In this document: piece after piece, positions 25,137-33,604 of the stretch | Layout of the letters: every line of letters starts with the position of its first letter | Position numbering within the stretch: the first letter of the stretch is position 1 | Source of the DNA: Acidobacteriota bacterium | Lineage (GTDB): Bacteria > Acidobacteriota > Terriglobia > Versatilivoradales > Versatilivoraceae | Assembly (NCBI GenBank): GCA_022616615.1 | Contig: JAKEER010000411.1 | Coordinates: forward strand, 1-54,834 | DNA: 54,834 nucleotides | Direction of reading: 5' to 3' | The notes under the pieces: generated by a model | Database searches by the model: none | What the model saw: the letters and a program-made list of their open reading frames with translations, nothing else | What the model was told of the DNA's origin: nothing | Made by a program: the position numbers and the translations under genes

Positions 25137-25152
25137 CCCCTTTTCTAAGGGG
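25137..25152. repeat. Dispersed hairpin at glycosyltransferase breakpoint
   Basis: The stem cccctt-ttct-aagggg, followed by aatttt, is near-identical to 265-280. A variant (ttcccctt-tgcg-aaggggaa) lies inside a coding sequence at 37179-37198. It sits exactly where the broken glycosyltransferase loses homology to its paralogue, so it may mark the junction of an insertion or recombination event. Confidence 0.75.
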
Positions 25153-25262
25153 AATTTTCATCGCAGCCTTCCTGTCTGCTTGCCGCAGTTGTGCCGCGCA
25201 TCTTGACGAGCTCGAAGCGGAGAGTGTAACCATGGGCTATACTGTCGCAAAAGGAGATACTG

Positions 25263-25505
25263 ATGCTGGCAAAAGTTCAGAAGTGGGGAAACAGTCAGGG
25301 TCTCAGACTGGCAAAACATCTTTTGGATGATGCGCGAATTTCGGTCGGAGACGAAGTAGAAGTATTCGTTCAACAGGAACAGATTCGGATTAAGAAGATA
25401 TCAAAGCCTAAGTTTGATTTGGCTGAGATGGTCTCTCGCATGCCTGCCTCTTACAAAGCGAATGAAGAATCATTTGGCAAGCCAGTAGGCAAGGAAGAAT
25501 GGTAA
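25263..25505 (+). CDS. mazE: MazE-like antitoxin (AbrB fold)
   Basis: An 80-residue protein. The N-terminal AbrB/SpoVT-like DNA-binding domain shows VQKWGNSQGLRLAKHLLDDA, then ISVGDEVEVFVQQEQIRIKK. The C-terminal tail FDLAEMVSRMPASYKANEE is the acidic segment that wraps and blocks the toxin. AAGGAG at 25251-25256 is a good ribosome binding site, 6 bases before the ATG. The stop codon directly abuts the mazF ATG. Family knowledge says that MazE, alone and with MazF, represses its own promoter. A TATACT hexamer at 25238-25243 could be the -10 box, with no clear -35. Confidence 0.92.
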   Translation: MLAKVQKWGNSQGLRLAKHLLDDARISVGDEVEVFVQQEQIRIKKISKPKFDLAEMVSRMPASYKANEESFGKPVGKEEW

Positions 25506-25841
25506 ATGGCAAAGTACCTGCCGCAGAAGGGCGATTTCGTGGCTCTGTCGTTCGATCCTCAATCTGGCCACGAGCAAAAAGGCCAGTGGTCTGCACTGGT
25601 TATCAGCAACGACCTATTCAATAAACACACAGGGTTGGCGATTGTGTGTCCGCTGACGAAGACGGACAGAAGGATACCGTTTCACCTCGCAGCTCCGCCA
25701 GCGTCTGGACTCGCTGGTTTTGTTATGGTCGATCAAGTCAAATCCATCGATTACGCCGCCAGAAAGGCGAAGTTCATCGGAAGAGCTCCTGGCAAGCTTT
25801 TGGCCGATGTTCTAGGCGTCTTGGATGCATGTCTCAAATAA
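25506..25841 (+). CDS. mazF: MazF-like endoribonuclease toxin
   Basis: A 111-residue toxin of the MazF/PemK family, which cleaves mRNA at short sequence motifs. It shows the family order: KGDFVALSFDPQSGHEQKG, QWSALVISNDLFNKHTGLA, IVCPLTKTDRRIPFHLA, VMVDQVKSIDYAARKAKFIG. The catalytic Arg and Ser/Thr are expected in the strand-1/2 loop and the TKTDR segment. It is complete. The pair sits between a broken and an intact copy of the same glycosyltransferase and may help hold the locus in place. Confidence 0.94.
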   Translation: MAKYLPQKGDFVALSFDPQSGHEQKGQWSALVISNDLFNKHTGLAIVCPLTKTDRRIPFHLAAPPASGLAGFVMVDQVKSIDYAARKAKFIGRAPGKLLADVLGVLDACLK

Positions 25842-25951
25842 CCCGCTCCACCGCCTGCGAAATCGCCAATGGCGAATGCCAGGTTCGCTGGGTGCAATTC
25901 TAGCAGGCCCCATCGCAGCAACGGCCGACGTCGAAACTTAAGAGCTGGTCA

Positions 25952-27013
25952 ATGAATTGCCTCCTCCTCAGCCGCTACGGACGGCTCGGCGCCAGCAGCC
26001 GAATGCGCTTTTACCAATACTTGCCCTTTCTCAGGTCCCAAGACATCCACGTCGAAACAGCCGCCCTGTTAGACGACAGCTACATACGCAATCTAAACTC
26101 TGGGAACTCGACGGACTGGTGCGCTATCCTTGGTTCCTATCTGAAGCGATTGCGCTACCTTGCCAGGTCGAACCAGTTCGACTTGGTCTGGGTGGAAGCG
26201 GAGGTATTTCCCTGGCTGCCAGGCTGGGGCGAGCTATGGCTGTCCTGGAAACGCATTCCTTACGTTGTCGACTACGACGACGCGGCTTTTCATCGTTACG
26301 ATCTCCACCCGGTTACAGCGGTTCGCTGGCTCTTAGGCCAAAAGATCGATCAGGTAATGAAGCACGCCGCACTCGTTGTAGCCGGAAATTCATATCTGGC
26401 CAATCGCGCTCGACAGGCGGGTTCGGGCCGCATAGAGATCTTGCCGACGGTAGTCGATCTCAAGCGTTATGCTCCGCAGCACTCCCGTCGGGACAACGAT
26501 TTTGTGATCGGCTGGATCGGATCCCAGTCAACCACTCGCTACTTGCTGCCCCTGCTCGAGGTATTGCGGCAGGCCACAAGTTGGGAGGGAACTTCTTTAC
26601 GGTTGGTTGGTTCTGGCAAATTGAACCTTCCCGGTGTCGCCGCTGACGTCATGGACTGGTCAGAATCGTCGGAGGTTCAGGCGATTCAGAGTTTCACTGC
26701 CGGCATCATGCCGTTGCAGGACGATCCGTGGGCGAGAGGCAAGTGCGGCTACAAACTGATCCAGTACATGGCTTGTGGCTTGCCAGTCGTGGCTTCGCCT
26801 GTGGGTGTCAATGGCGAGATTGTCGAGCACTGGGTCAACGGATTTCTAGCCGACACGGAAGCGGAATGGCTCGCCGCGCTGAGCGAGCTTCGAAGCCAGC
26901 CGCAACTCTGTGAAGAATTTGGCCGCGCCGGCCGAAAAAAGGTAGAGAACACTTATTCTTTGGAAGTCACAGCGCCTTGGCTGGCTGAACTGCTCAAGTC
27001 GGCGGTGAAATAG
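25952..27013 (+). CDS. GT4-family glycosyltransferase
   Basis: A 353-residue GT-B glycosyltransferase. The N-terminal domain contains FDLVWVEAEVFPWLPGW and YVVDYDDAAFHRYD. The C-terminal domain (about 180 onward) starts FVIGWIGSQSTTRYLLP and carries the nucleotide-sugar region GIMPLQDDPWARGKCGYKL, then IQYMACGLPVVASPVG and EIVEHWVNGFLA. This is the intact paralogue of the pseudogene at 24631. It probably adds a sugar to the lipid-linked glycan. Donor unknown. The spacer upstream (25842-25951) holds no gene. Confidence 0.88.
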   Translation: MNCLLLSRYGRLGASSRMRFYQYLPFLRSQDIHVETAALLDDSYIRNLNSGNSTDWCAILGSYLKRLRYLARSNQFDLVWVEAEVFPWLPGWGELWLSWKRIPYVVDYDDAAFHRYDLHPVTAVRWLLGQKIDQVMKHAALVVAGNSYLANRARQAGSGRIEILPTVVDLKRYAPQHSRRDNDFVIGWIGSQSTTRYLLPLLEVLRQATSWEGTSLRLVGSGKLNLPGVAADVMDWSESSEVQAIQSFTAGIMPLQDDPWARGKCGYKLIQYMACGLPVVASPVGVNGEIVEHWVNGFLADTEAEWLAALSELRSQPQLCEEFGRAGRKKVENTYSLEVTAPWLAELLKSAVK

Positions 27014-27365
27014 TCGGTTGAAGCTCTGTAGATCAGCCTTCTCAAAACATCAAATGACCTCGGAAAACAGGGAAGACACGGAAAGAGTTGAGACTCCTTA
27101 AAACGTGACCCGACATGATACAACATCCAAATGACTTAGCAGCGGCAACGGAAACACAAACAGGTCAGACAGCCGCGCGCGCTCCGAATCCCTTTCCGTG
27201 TGTTTTCCGTGGTCAAATATCCGCGCTTCAACCATGGCCACGCTTTGATCGTTCTCTAACCGACGGTTCTTGAAGCTGGCATTGTCGGCCTTCCTTGCCC
27301 AGGCATGTGCAGCGTCGGGAGGCGAAGAGGCTCGTCACTACTTTTTGCAATCCTGTATACTCCGA
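27014..27365. repeat. 352-base spacer with paired-arm inverted repeat
   Basis: The run gacctcggaaaacagggaag (from 27056) with gacacggaaag (27075-27085) is mirrored by ctttccgtgtgttttccgtg then gtc at 27192-27214, an imperfect inverted repeat whose arms contain the cacggaaa unit twice. Between the arms is ordinary-looking sequence. The right part leads to asnB. A TATACT hexamer at 27356-27361 is only 4 bases before its ATG, too close for a normal -10 unless the mRNA is leaderless. No gene is supported. Confidence 0.65.
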
Positions 27366-29336
27366 ATGTGCGGTCTTGCTGGCTTCATTGACACATCTGG
27401 CGAAAAGGACAACCAGCAGCTTGCGGCGCTCGCGTCGCGAATGGCTGAAACCTTGAGCCACCGCGGTCCTGATGACGAGGCGGCCTGGACCGATGCCCAG
27501 GCCGGCGTGGCTTTGGGGTTTCGGCGTTTGGCTGTTCTGGATCTTTCCGAAAACGGCCGCCAGCCGATGCTCTCAGCTTGCGAGCGCTTCGTTGTCGTTT
27601 TCAATGGTGAGATCTACAACCATCGTGAACTGCGAAAACAACTGGAGGCGGACGGACACGGGTTCCGCGGCAGTTCCGATACCGAAGTGCTTCTGGCTGC
27701 CATCGGCCAGTGGGGCCTACATCCCGCCGTGCAGCGATTCAACGGAATGTTTGCTCTGGCGCTGTGGGATCGCCACGAGCGTCAGTTGCATCTCGTGCGC
27801 GACCGCTTGGGAGAAAAGCCCCTCTACTATGGTTGGATGGGCAGCACCTTCCTCTTCGGCTCTGAGCTTAAGGCCCTCAAAGCCCATCCTGCCTTCCAGG
27901 GAACGGTCAACCGCTCTGCCCTTGCGCTTTATTTTCGGCACAACTGTGTGCCGGCGCCTTATTCGATCTATGAAGGCATTTTGAAGCTCGCCCCAGGCAC
28001 GATCTTGAGTCTCGACCTTGCGAAAGGCGGCCCGCATCCTTCCTTCAGCCAGTACTGGTCAGCAAAGGAGGCTGCTTTAAGCGGGCTTCGAAGCCCATTC
28101 TGCGGATCTGAAGAAGACGCGGTTGACGAACTGGAAATACGGCTGGGCCAGTCGGTGCGCTCCAGAATGGTTGCCGATGTGCCCCTCGGAGCCTTTCTTT
28201 CCGGCGGAGTCGACTCTTCCTTGGTAGTCGCATTGATGCAATCGCACAGCACCCGTCCCGTCCGCACATTCTGTATTGGCAGCCCATTCGATGATTACAA
28301 TGAATCCAACTATGCCCGTGCCGTCTCCGGGCACTTGGGAACAGCACACACAGAACTGACCGTAACTGGCCAAGACACTTTGGCCGTTATTCCGCAACTG
28401 GCCGGAATTTTTGATGAACCGTTCGCCGATTCATCTCAAATTCCGACGTTGCTGGTGTCGCGCCTGGCTCGGAGAGAGGTTACCGTGAGCCTCTCCGGAG
28501 ACGGTGGTGATGAGCTGTTTGGCGGATACAACCGATACGTCTGGGGAAGCAGTCTTTGGAAACGCCTGGCACCGATTCCACTTTGGCTCCGATCCTGTGG
28601 CGCCGCCGCCCTCCACGCCCTATCACCTAGGTTCTGGCAGCAAATCTGCCAGTTGGCGAAACCCGTCCTTCCCGCGCAGTTTCACCAAAAACAGGCCGGT
28701 GACAAACTGCAGAAACTGGCGACAGCATTGTCTGCCGAAAGCCCGGAGCATCTTTACGTCAAGCTGGCTTCGCACTGGGAGAACCCGGCCTTGCTGGTGC
28801 TGGGAGCCACTGAACCACTGACACCTGTGACCGATCCTGAGGCGGCCAACGACTACCTGCAGCTTCCGGAACGCATGATGTTTCTGGACACGATCAGCTA
28901 TTTGCCTGACGATATCCTGGTGAAGCTCGACCGCGCCAGCATGGCGGTCGGCCTAGAGGCGCGGACTCCGCTCTTGGATCACACGCTGCTCGAGTTTGCT
29001 TGGAGCCTGCCGCTTTCCCTGAAGATTCGCGAAAAAACTGGCAAATTTGTTTTGCGTCAGGTGCTCTATCGACATGTCCCTGCTTCGCTGCTCAACCGGC
29101 CCAAAGCCGGCTTTTCAATTCCGCTAGATGCCTGGCTGCGCGGCCCGCTACGCGACTGGGCCGAGGAGCTTCTCAATGAAAGAAGCCTTCGGGTACAAGG
29201 CTATCTCGACCCCTCTCCCGTTCGCACCAAGTGGCAGCAACATCTCTCCGGGAAGAGAAACTGGCAGTATCCAATCTGGGACGTGTTGATGTTTCAGGCT
29301 TGGTTGGCAGAAGACAGGAAGCTAGCGAGCGCCTGA
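27366..29336 (+). CDS. asnB: Glutamine-dependent asparagine synthetase-like amidotransferase
   Basis: A 656-residue class II amidotransferase. Cys2 of MCGLAGFIDTSGE is the glutaminase nucleophile, which fixes ATG 27366 over longer upstream frames. The Ntn domain shows LSHRGPDD, RLAVLDLSENGRQPM and VFNGEIYNHRELR. The synthetase domain carries the pyrophosphatase loop LSGGVDSSLV near residue 280, SLSGDGGDELFGGY and KLDRASMAVGLEARTPLLDH. In polysaccharide clusters such enzymes often amidate uronic acids instead of making asparagine. Both are possible here. Confidence 0.9.
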   Translation: MCGLAGFIDTSGEKDNQQLAALASRMAETLSHRGPDDEAAWTDAQAGVALGFRRLAVLDLSENGRQPMLSACERFVVVFNGEIYNHRELRKQLEADGHGFRGSSDTEVLLAAIGQWGLHPAVQRFNGMFALALWDRHERQLHLVRDRLGEKPLYYGWMGSTFLFGSELKALKAHPAFQGTVNRSALALYFRHNCVPAPYSIYEGILKLAPGTILSLDLAKGGPHPSFSQYWSAKEAALSGLRSPFCGSEEDAVDELEIRLGQSVRSRMVADVPLGAFLSGGVDSSLVVALMQSHSTRPVRTFCIGSPFDDYNESNYARAVSGHLGTAHTELTVTGQDTLAVIPQLAGIFDEPFADSSQIPTLLVSRLARREVTVSLSGDGGDELFGGYNRYVWGSSLWKRLAPIPLWLRSCGAAALHALSPRFWQQICQLAKPVLPAQFHQKQAGDKLQKLATALSAESPEHLYVKLASHWENPALLVLGATEPLTPVTDPEAANDYLQLPERMMFLDTISYLPDDILVKLDRASMAVGLEARTPLLDHTLLEFAWSLPLSLKIREKTGKFVLRQVLYRHVPASLLNRPKAGFSIPLDAWLRGPLRDWAEELLNERSLRVQGYLDPSPVRTKWQQHLSGKRNWQYPIWDVLMFQAWLAEDRKLASA

Positions 29337-29599
29337 TCCCGACCAGGCCTTGTGGTCAGCCAAGGCGAACCGCTGGGGTGGGTGATACGTCGCCCGTTTT
29401 CGCGTCGTCCCCCAAGATGCCTCCCGCAGGAAGGATGTCTCAGCATTGATCGCAGTTCTCTGGCAACACGATGAAAAGCGGAGGTTTGTCGCCGCACCCA
29501 AACCGGACGTCTTCGGGCAGGCGCAGTCCACTGCGAGCTACAAGCGGGCTTCAGTTGAGGGCAATAAGCAGTGCGTCTCCTAGCGGGAAGAGAATCTCA
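29337..29599. other. Spacer, no gene seen
   Basis: A 263-base spacer between asnB and the WecA-like gene. A weak stem (gaccaggccttgtggtc, about 29340-29356) follows the asnB stop but has no T-run, so it is not a convincing intrinsic terminator. Small open frames crossing it lack ribosome binding sites and family resemblance. Confidence 0.5.
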
Positions 29600-30595
29600 A
29601 TGCTTTTTCATCTGATCACATTCATACTGGCGCTGTTGCTCTCCTGGTATCTCACCCCCCTGCTGCGGCAGGCTGCGCTGAAGTTCGGGATTGTTGACCG
29701 CCCCAGCACACCGCTTAAGAACCAGCGCGAGCCCGTTCCCTATCTGGGCGGACTTTCCGTTTACCTCTCGTTCCTCCTGGCAACAGGCCTGATCTACCAG
29801 TACAGCCGTGAAGTACTGGGCATCTTGCTGGCTGGGGCGATCATCGTTATTCTGGGCTTGATCGACGATTTGGGCGTGCTCAGCCCTCAGGTCAAGTTGC
29901 TGGGACAGTTCATTGCCGCTTGCGTTCTGGTGAAGGCGTCGATTTATATCAAGCTAGCAATCCTGCCGATCTGGCTGGCCATTCCGTTGACGATTCTCTG
30001 GGTGATGGCAATCACCAACGCTTTTAACCTGATCGACATCATGGATGGGCTGGCTTCAGGCGTTGGCGCTATTGCGGCCCTGATTCTTGTGATCGTGAAC
30101 TACCGCAGTGGCCGCGAGCTGATCGTTCCTTTATCGATCGCGCTAGCCGGCAGCCTGCTTGGTTTTCTGCGTTACAACTTCCGCCCGGCAAGAATCTACC
30201 TCGGAGATGCGGGAAGCCTCTTTGTCGGGCTAATGCTGGCCGCGTTGTCTATGAATGGTGCTTATACGCGGGTGAGCCTGCTGGGCGCCATCGCGCCCTT
30301 GTTGATTCTTGGAGTGCCCATCTTTGACATGCTGTTGGTCATGTACCTTCGCTTTCGTCGGGGCATTCCGGTCATGCAGGGCAGCCCCGACCATTTCGCG
30401 CTCCGGCTGAGGAGGTGGCGGCTGAGCGTCGAGCAGACGGTGCTAGCCAGCTATGCCGCCGCGGCGCTCCTGGGCGGACTGGCTCTTCTGGTGATTCGCG
30501 TTAGCACGACGGCCGTTGCTGTGATTGCGTTCCTGACGCTGCTCGCGTGCCTTTCCATCGGCTATACCCTGAAGAAGGTGGATATGTCATTGTAG
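29600..30595 (+). CDS. wecA: WecA/MraY-family sugar-phosphate transferase
   Basis: A 331-residue polytopic membrane enzyme that transfers a UDP-sugar phosphate (typically GlcNAc-1-P) to undecaprenyl phosphate, starting glycan assembly. It shows GIVDRPSTPLKNQREPVPYLGG, GLIDDLGVLSPQVKLLGQ (the DD pair), NAFNLIDIMDGLASG (NxxxxxDxxDGLA) and RIYLGDAGSLFVG, and near the C-terminus the HFALRL motif matching the HxxxRL nucleotide loop. The ATG at 29600 begins the first helix, and the upstream extension to 29471 is non-hydrophobic. The exact sugar is not predictable. Confidence 0.92.
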   Translation: MLFHLITFILALLLSWYLTPLLRQAALKFGIVDRPSTPLKNQREPVPYLGGLSVYLSFLLATGLIYQYSREVLGILLAGAIIVILGLIDDLGVLSPQVKLLGQFIAACVLVKASIYIKLAILPIWLAIPLTILWVMAITNAFNLIDIMDGLASGVGAIAALILVIVNYRSGRELIVPLSIALAGSLLGFLRYNFRPARIYLGDAGSLFVGLMLAALSMNGAYTRVSLLGAIAPLLILGVPIFDMLLVMYLRFRRGIPVMQGSPDHFALRLRRWRLSVEQTVLASYAAAALLGGLALLVIRVSTTAVAVIAFLTLLACLSIGYTLKKVDMSL

Positions 30596-30689
30596 TCTTT
30601 CTTCGTTCCGCGTCTGTTGTCGGTCGTCCGTGGCGAGCTACGGAAGCAATAACAGCGGACCACGGACAGTGGACACCGGATAACCAGCA
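30596..30689. repeat. Short inverted repeat between wecA and GT4 gene
   Basis: The arms gtccgtgg (30626-30633) and ccacggac (30660-30667) are flanked by further loose symmetry (tctgttgtcgg against acagtggac). It is of the same structural type as the T4P junction repeats. Confidence 0.55.
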
Positions 30690-31844
30690 TTGAAGATCAA
30701 GATCGCCCGAATCATCACACGCATGGATCTTGGCGGCGCACAGCGCGCCGTGCTGCAGCTCAGCAGCGGCCTGGATCCACAACGCTTTGAGCAGATTGTC
30801 ATCACCGGTGAAGGAGGATTGCTCCTTCCCGAGCTGGCGGGTCTTGCGTCAATTCGCCACCGCATCGTTCCTGAGATGACGCGCCACGTTGGTTTTGGCG
30901 CAGTCTGGAATGACCTGCGGGCTGGGAGGCGTGTCTGTCAGATCCTCCGTAGCTTTCAGCCTCATATTGTCCACACCCACACTCCGAAAGCAGGCATCGT
31001 GGGACGGTGGGCAGCCCGTGCAGCGGGCGTTAGCGGTATTGTGCACACCTACCACGGCTTTGGTTTCAGTCCGCACCATCCGCAGTGGCAGAAGGCGTTG
31101 TACGTGGGCATGGAGAAGCTGACCGCCACGATTACAACACAGTTCGTTGCCGTTTCTGACCGCAACCGGGTGCTTGGGCAGGAGTACGGTCTATTCCGGC
31201 AAGGAGAATGCGCCCTCATCCGTTCGGGTATAGACTTCGCCTGGTTTCGGCGCCGGAGCGTGGATAAGACACAAAAAAGGATGGAGTTAGGCGTCAAGCC
31301 ATCCGATAAGATCGTCGGTGTGGTCGCGTCGTTCACTCCTGCCAAGGGCCTGCACTTATTTCTGGAAGCTGCACTGAAAGTGTCGCGGGAAGTCCCCGGC
31401 GTTTGTTTCGTCATGGTTGGCGACGGAGCATTGCGACCCCAGCTCGAAAAACAGGCTCGCGCCCTCGGTCTGAATTCAGCTATCAAAATGCTGGGCTGGA
31501 GGCGGGATGTGCCCGAACTGCTTCAGACGTTCGACGTCTTTCTGTTGACCTCGCTCTGGGAAGGGCTGCCGCGATCTTTGGTGGAGGCCTCGCTGTCGGG
31601 CGTTCCAAGTGTGGCCAGCAACGTGGATGGCATTGCAGAAATCGTGAAGGAAGGCAAAAACGGCTATCTCGTGCCGCCGGGAGACACCGAGGCAATGGCC
31701 CGTAATGTTGTTCGCTTGCTTCAGGACGAACCGCTTCGGCGCAGAATGGGAGAGTATGGAAACACCGAAGTGGAAGAGTTCTCTAGTGAAAAGATGTTGA
31801 AAGATTACTCAGAGCTTTACGAGAATATCACTGCCACGTCATAG
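30690..31844 (+). CDS. GT4-family glycosyltransferase
   Basis: A 384-residue GT-B enzyme with TTG start at 30690. The N-terminal ITRMDLGGAQRAVLQLSSGL and HIVHTHTPKAGIVGRWAAR are typical of Gram-negative EPS glycosyltransferases (EpsD/EpsF type). The C-terminal domain has VGVVASFTPAKGLHLFLEAA, FVMVGDGALRPQLE and the E-x7-E motif region VFLLTSLWEGLPRSLVEASL followed by SGVPSVASNVDGIAEIVK. It probably acts early on the undecaprenyl-linked sugar made by the WecA-like protein just upstream. Donor unknown. Confidence 0.92.
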   Translation: MKIKIARIITRMDLGGAQRAVLQLSSGLDPQRFEQIVITGEGGLLLPELAGLASIRHRIVPEMTRHVGFGAVWNDLRAGRRVCQILRSFQPHIVHTHTPKAGIVGRWAARAAGVSGIVHTYHGFGFSPHHPQWQKALYVGMEKLTATITTQFVAVSDRNRVLGQEYGLFRQGECALIRSGIDFAWFRRRSVDKTQKRMELGVKPSDKIVGVVASFTPAKGLHLFLEAALKVSREVPGVCFVMVGDGALRPQLEKQARALGLNSAIKMLGWRRDVPELLQTFDVFLLTSLWEGLPRSLVEASLSGVPSVASNVDGIAEIVKEGKNGYLVPPGDTEAMARNVVRLLQDEPLRRRMGEYGNTEVEEFSSEKMLKDYSELYENITATS

Positions 31845-31846
31845 AT

Positions 31847-32656
31847 ATGTTCATCACTCAAGAACACTCAGCGCCGAACGCCATGGCAACCGACTCAACC
31901 AGTGCAACCGAAACAGGCTCGCGGACTCGAAGACCGAAAATCGTGATCGTGATGCCGGCTTACAACGCAGCGTTGACGCTGGAAAAAACCTACTATGCGT
32001 TGCCTGAAGGCAGTTACGATCAGATCATCCTGGTGGACGACGCCAGCTCGGACAATACGCTGGAAATCGCTTCGAAACTCAAGATTGTGGCGATTCGGCA
32101 CCGGAAGAACCGTGGTTATGGTGGCAATCAGAAAACCTGCTATGCCCGGGCACTGGAAGAGGGAGCAGAGATCGTCGTCATGCTGCATCCCGACTATCAA
32201 TACGATCCAACCATCGCCAAGGACATTGTGGAGCCCATCCTCCGTGGCGAGGCCGACGTGGTGCTGGCTTCCCGGATGCTGGGCGATCCGCTCCGAGGCG
32301 GCATGCCTCTGTACAAGTTTGTGGCCAACAAGTTTCTAACCTGGATGGAAAACGTGGTTCTGGGCACGCGCTTTTCGGAGTTTCACACCGGTTACCGAGC
32401 TTACAATCGGCACGCGTTGGAGAGTGTCAACTTCGAAGCCAACTCGGAAAATTTCGTTTTCGATAACGAAATCCTGGTGCAGTTTGTCTTGAAGAATATG
32501 CAGTTCAAAGAAATTCCTGTTTCTACCCGATACTCCTTCGACTCCTCCTCGGTCAGCTTCAAGGCAGGCGTTGTCTACGGTCTTTCTATCCTGCGCACCG
32601 TGCTAAAGTATCTGCTTTTCAAATGGGGCATTGTCAAATACAAGCAGTTCAATTGA
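31847..32656 (+). CDS. DPM1-like polyprenyl-phosphate glycosyltransferase (copy 1)
   Basis: A 269-residue GT2 enzyme starting 3 bases after the previous stop. IVIVMPAYNAALTLEKTYYA, IILVDDASSDNTLEIA, HRKNRGYGGNQKTCYARAL and VVMLHPDYQYDP (the DxD-type acidic pair) are typical of dolichyl/undecaprenyl-phosphate mannose or glucose synthases. HTGYRAYNRHALESV and FVFDNEILVQF follow. There are no C-terminal membrane helices, so it is the soluble DPM1 class. Such enzymes make the lipid-phosphate sugar used by GT-C transferases. A TMTC-like GT-C gene lies 1 kb downstream. Confidence 0.85.
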   Translation: MFITQEHSAPNAMATDSTSATETGSRTRRPKIVIVMPAYNAALTLEKTYYALPEGSYDQIILVDDASSDNTLEIASKLKIVAIRHRKNRGYGGNQKTCYARALEEGAEIVVMLHPDYQYDPTIAKDIVEPILRGEADVVLASRMLGDPLRGGMPLYKFVANKFLTWMENVVLGTRFSEFHTGYRAYNRHALESVNFEANSENFVFDNEILVQFVLKNMQFKEIPVSTRYSFDSSSVSFKAGVVYGLSILRTVLKYLLFKWGIVKYKQFN

Positions 32657-32661
32657 GCCGC

Positions 32662-33597
32662 ATGGACTCGGCTCGCCGGTGTGTTGCCTGCAATGGACGC
32701 GTTTCGCTGGCACCCTCCGCCTCTTCTGGCGTCCAGCTGGCCCGCTGCCAGGACTGTGGCTCAGCAAGCACCAATCCGGTTCCCAGCTCGGCAGCGCTTG
32801 ACGAAGGTTACTCACAGACCTATTACGGCCCCGAAAATGTCAAGTTCGTCACGGCTCTGGAGCGGGTCGTAACCTGGGAAACTGAGAGGCGCGCCCGCAG
32901 CATTCACGACTGCTTGCAGCCCCGCAGCCGAATTCTGGAAATTGGCTGCGGACGAGGACTGTTACTGAAGTCCCTTTCCCAGCTTGGCCATGAGTGTCAA
33001 GGAATCGAACGATCCGAATTGGCTGCTGCCCGGTGCCGCAAGATTGCCGGCATCCAGATATACACCCAGGAGGTGCGAGCGTGTGGATTCCAAGACGGCT
33101 CTTTCGACCTCGTCGTCTTGTGGCATGTCCTGGAACATCTGGATGCACCGGGTGAAACGCTAGACGAGACCGCCAGAATCTTGAAACCGGGCGGGCTTTT
33201 GATTCTTGAAGTTCCCAATCTTTCCAGCTTTCAGGCGCGACTTTCTGGGAGACACTGGTTCCACCTCGATCTTGATCGACATCTCTATCACTTTACCCGG
33301 CAAGGACTGCACCAACTGCTGGCAAAGACTGGCTTTCAGACGCTGCAAACCAGCACTTTCTCCTGGGAACAGAGTCCTTTCGGAGTTTTGCAGAGTCTGC
33401 TGAATGCTCTCGGGTTCCCGCGTGAACAACTTTATCGCATGTTAAAAAGAGAGACGTCCCCACGCACGCTAGGCAAGCTGCTTCAGTTGCTGACCGCAAG
33501 CTTGCTGGCGCTGCCATCGACGGCCTTTGCCGTGACGGAAGCTGCGGCCAACAGCGGCGGGGTGCTAAGCGTCAAGGCAAGGAAGATCGGCGTCTAG
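32662..33597 (+). CDS. SAM-dependent methyltransferase with N-terminal zinc ribbon
   Basis: A 311-residue protein. The N-terminus MDSARRCVACNGRVSLA...LARCQDCGSA carries two Cys-x2-Cys pairs, a zinc-ribbon-like knuckle common in the C-methyltransferase and Methyltransf_23 proteins of glycan clusters. Motif I is RILEIGCGRGLLLKSL near residue 92, followed by DGSFDLVVLWHVLEHL and ARILKPGGLLILEVPNL. ATG 32662 begins the zinc ribbon; the frame extends to 32623 inside the previous gene. Substrate probably a nucleotide sugar or glycan. Confidence 0.85.
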   Translation: MDSARRCVACNGRVSLAPSASSGVQLARCQDCGSASTNPVPSSAALDEGYSQTYYGPENVKFVTALERVVTWETERRARSIHDCLQPRSRILEIGCGRGLLLKSLSQLGHECQGIERSELAAARCRKIAGIQIYTQEVRACGFQDGSFDLVVLWHVLEHLDAPGETLDETARILKPGGLLILEVPNLSSFQARLSGRHWFHLDLDRHLYHFTRQGLHQLLAKTGFQTLQTSTFSWEQSPFGVLQSLLNALGFPREQLYRMLKRETSPRTLGKLLQLLTASLLALPSTAFAVTEAAANSGGVLSVKARKIGV

Positions 33598-33604
33598 AGC
33601 GTCA

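Noticed and set aside
27356-27366. Leaderless promoter for asnB from TATACT just before the ATG
   Set aside because: No matching -35, and a single hexamer is likely by chance.
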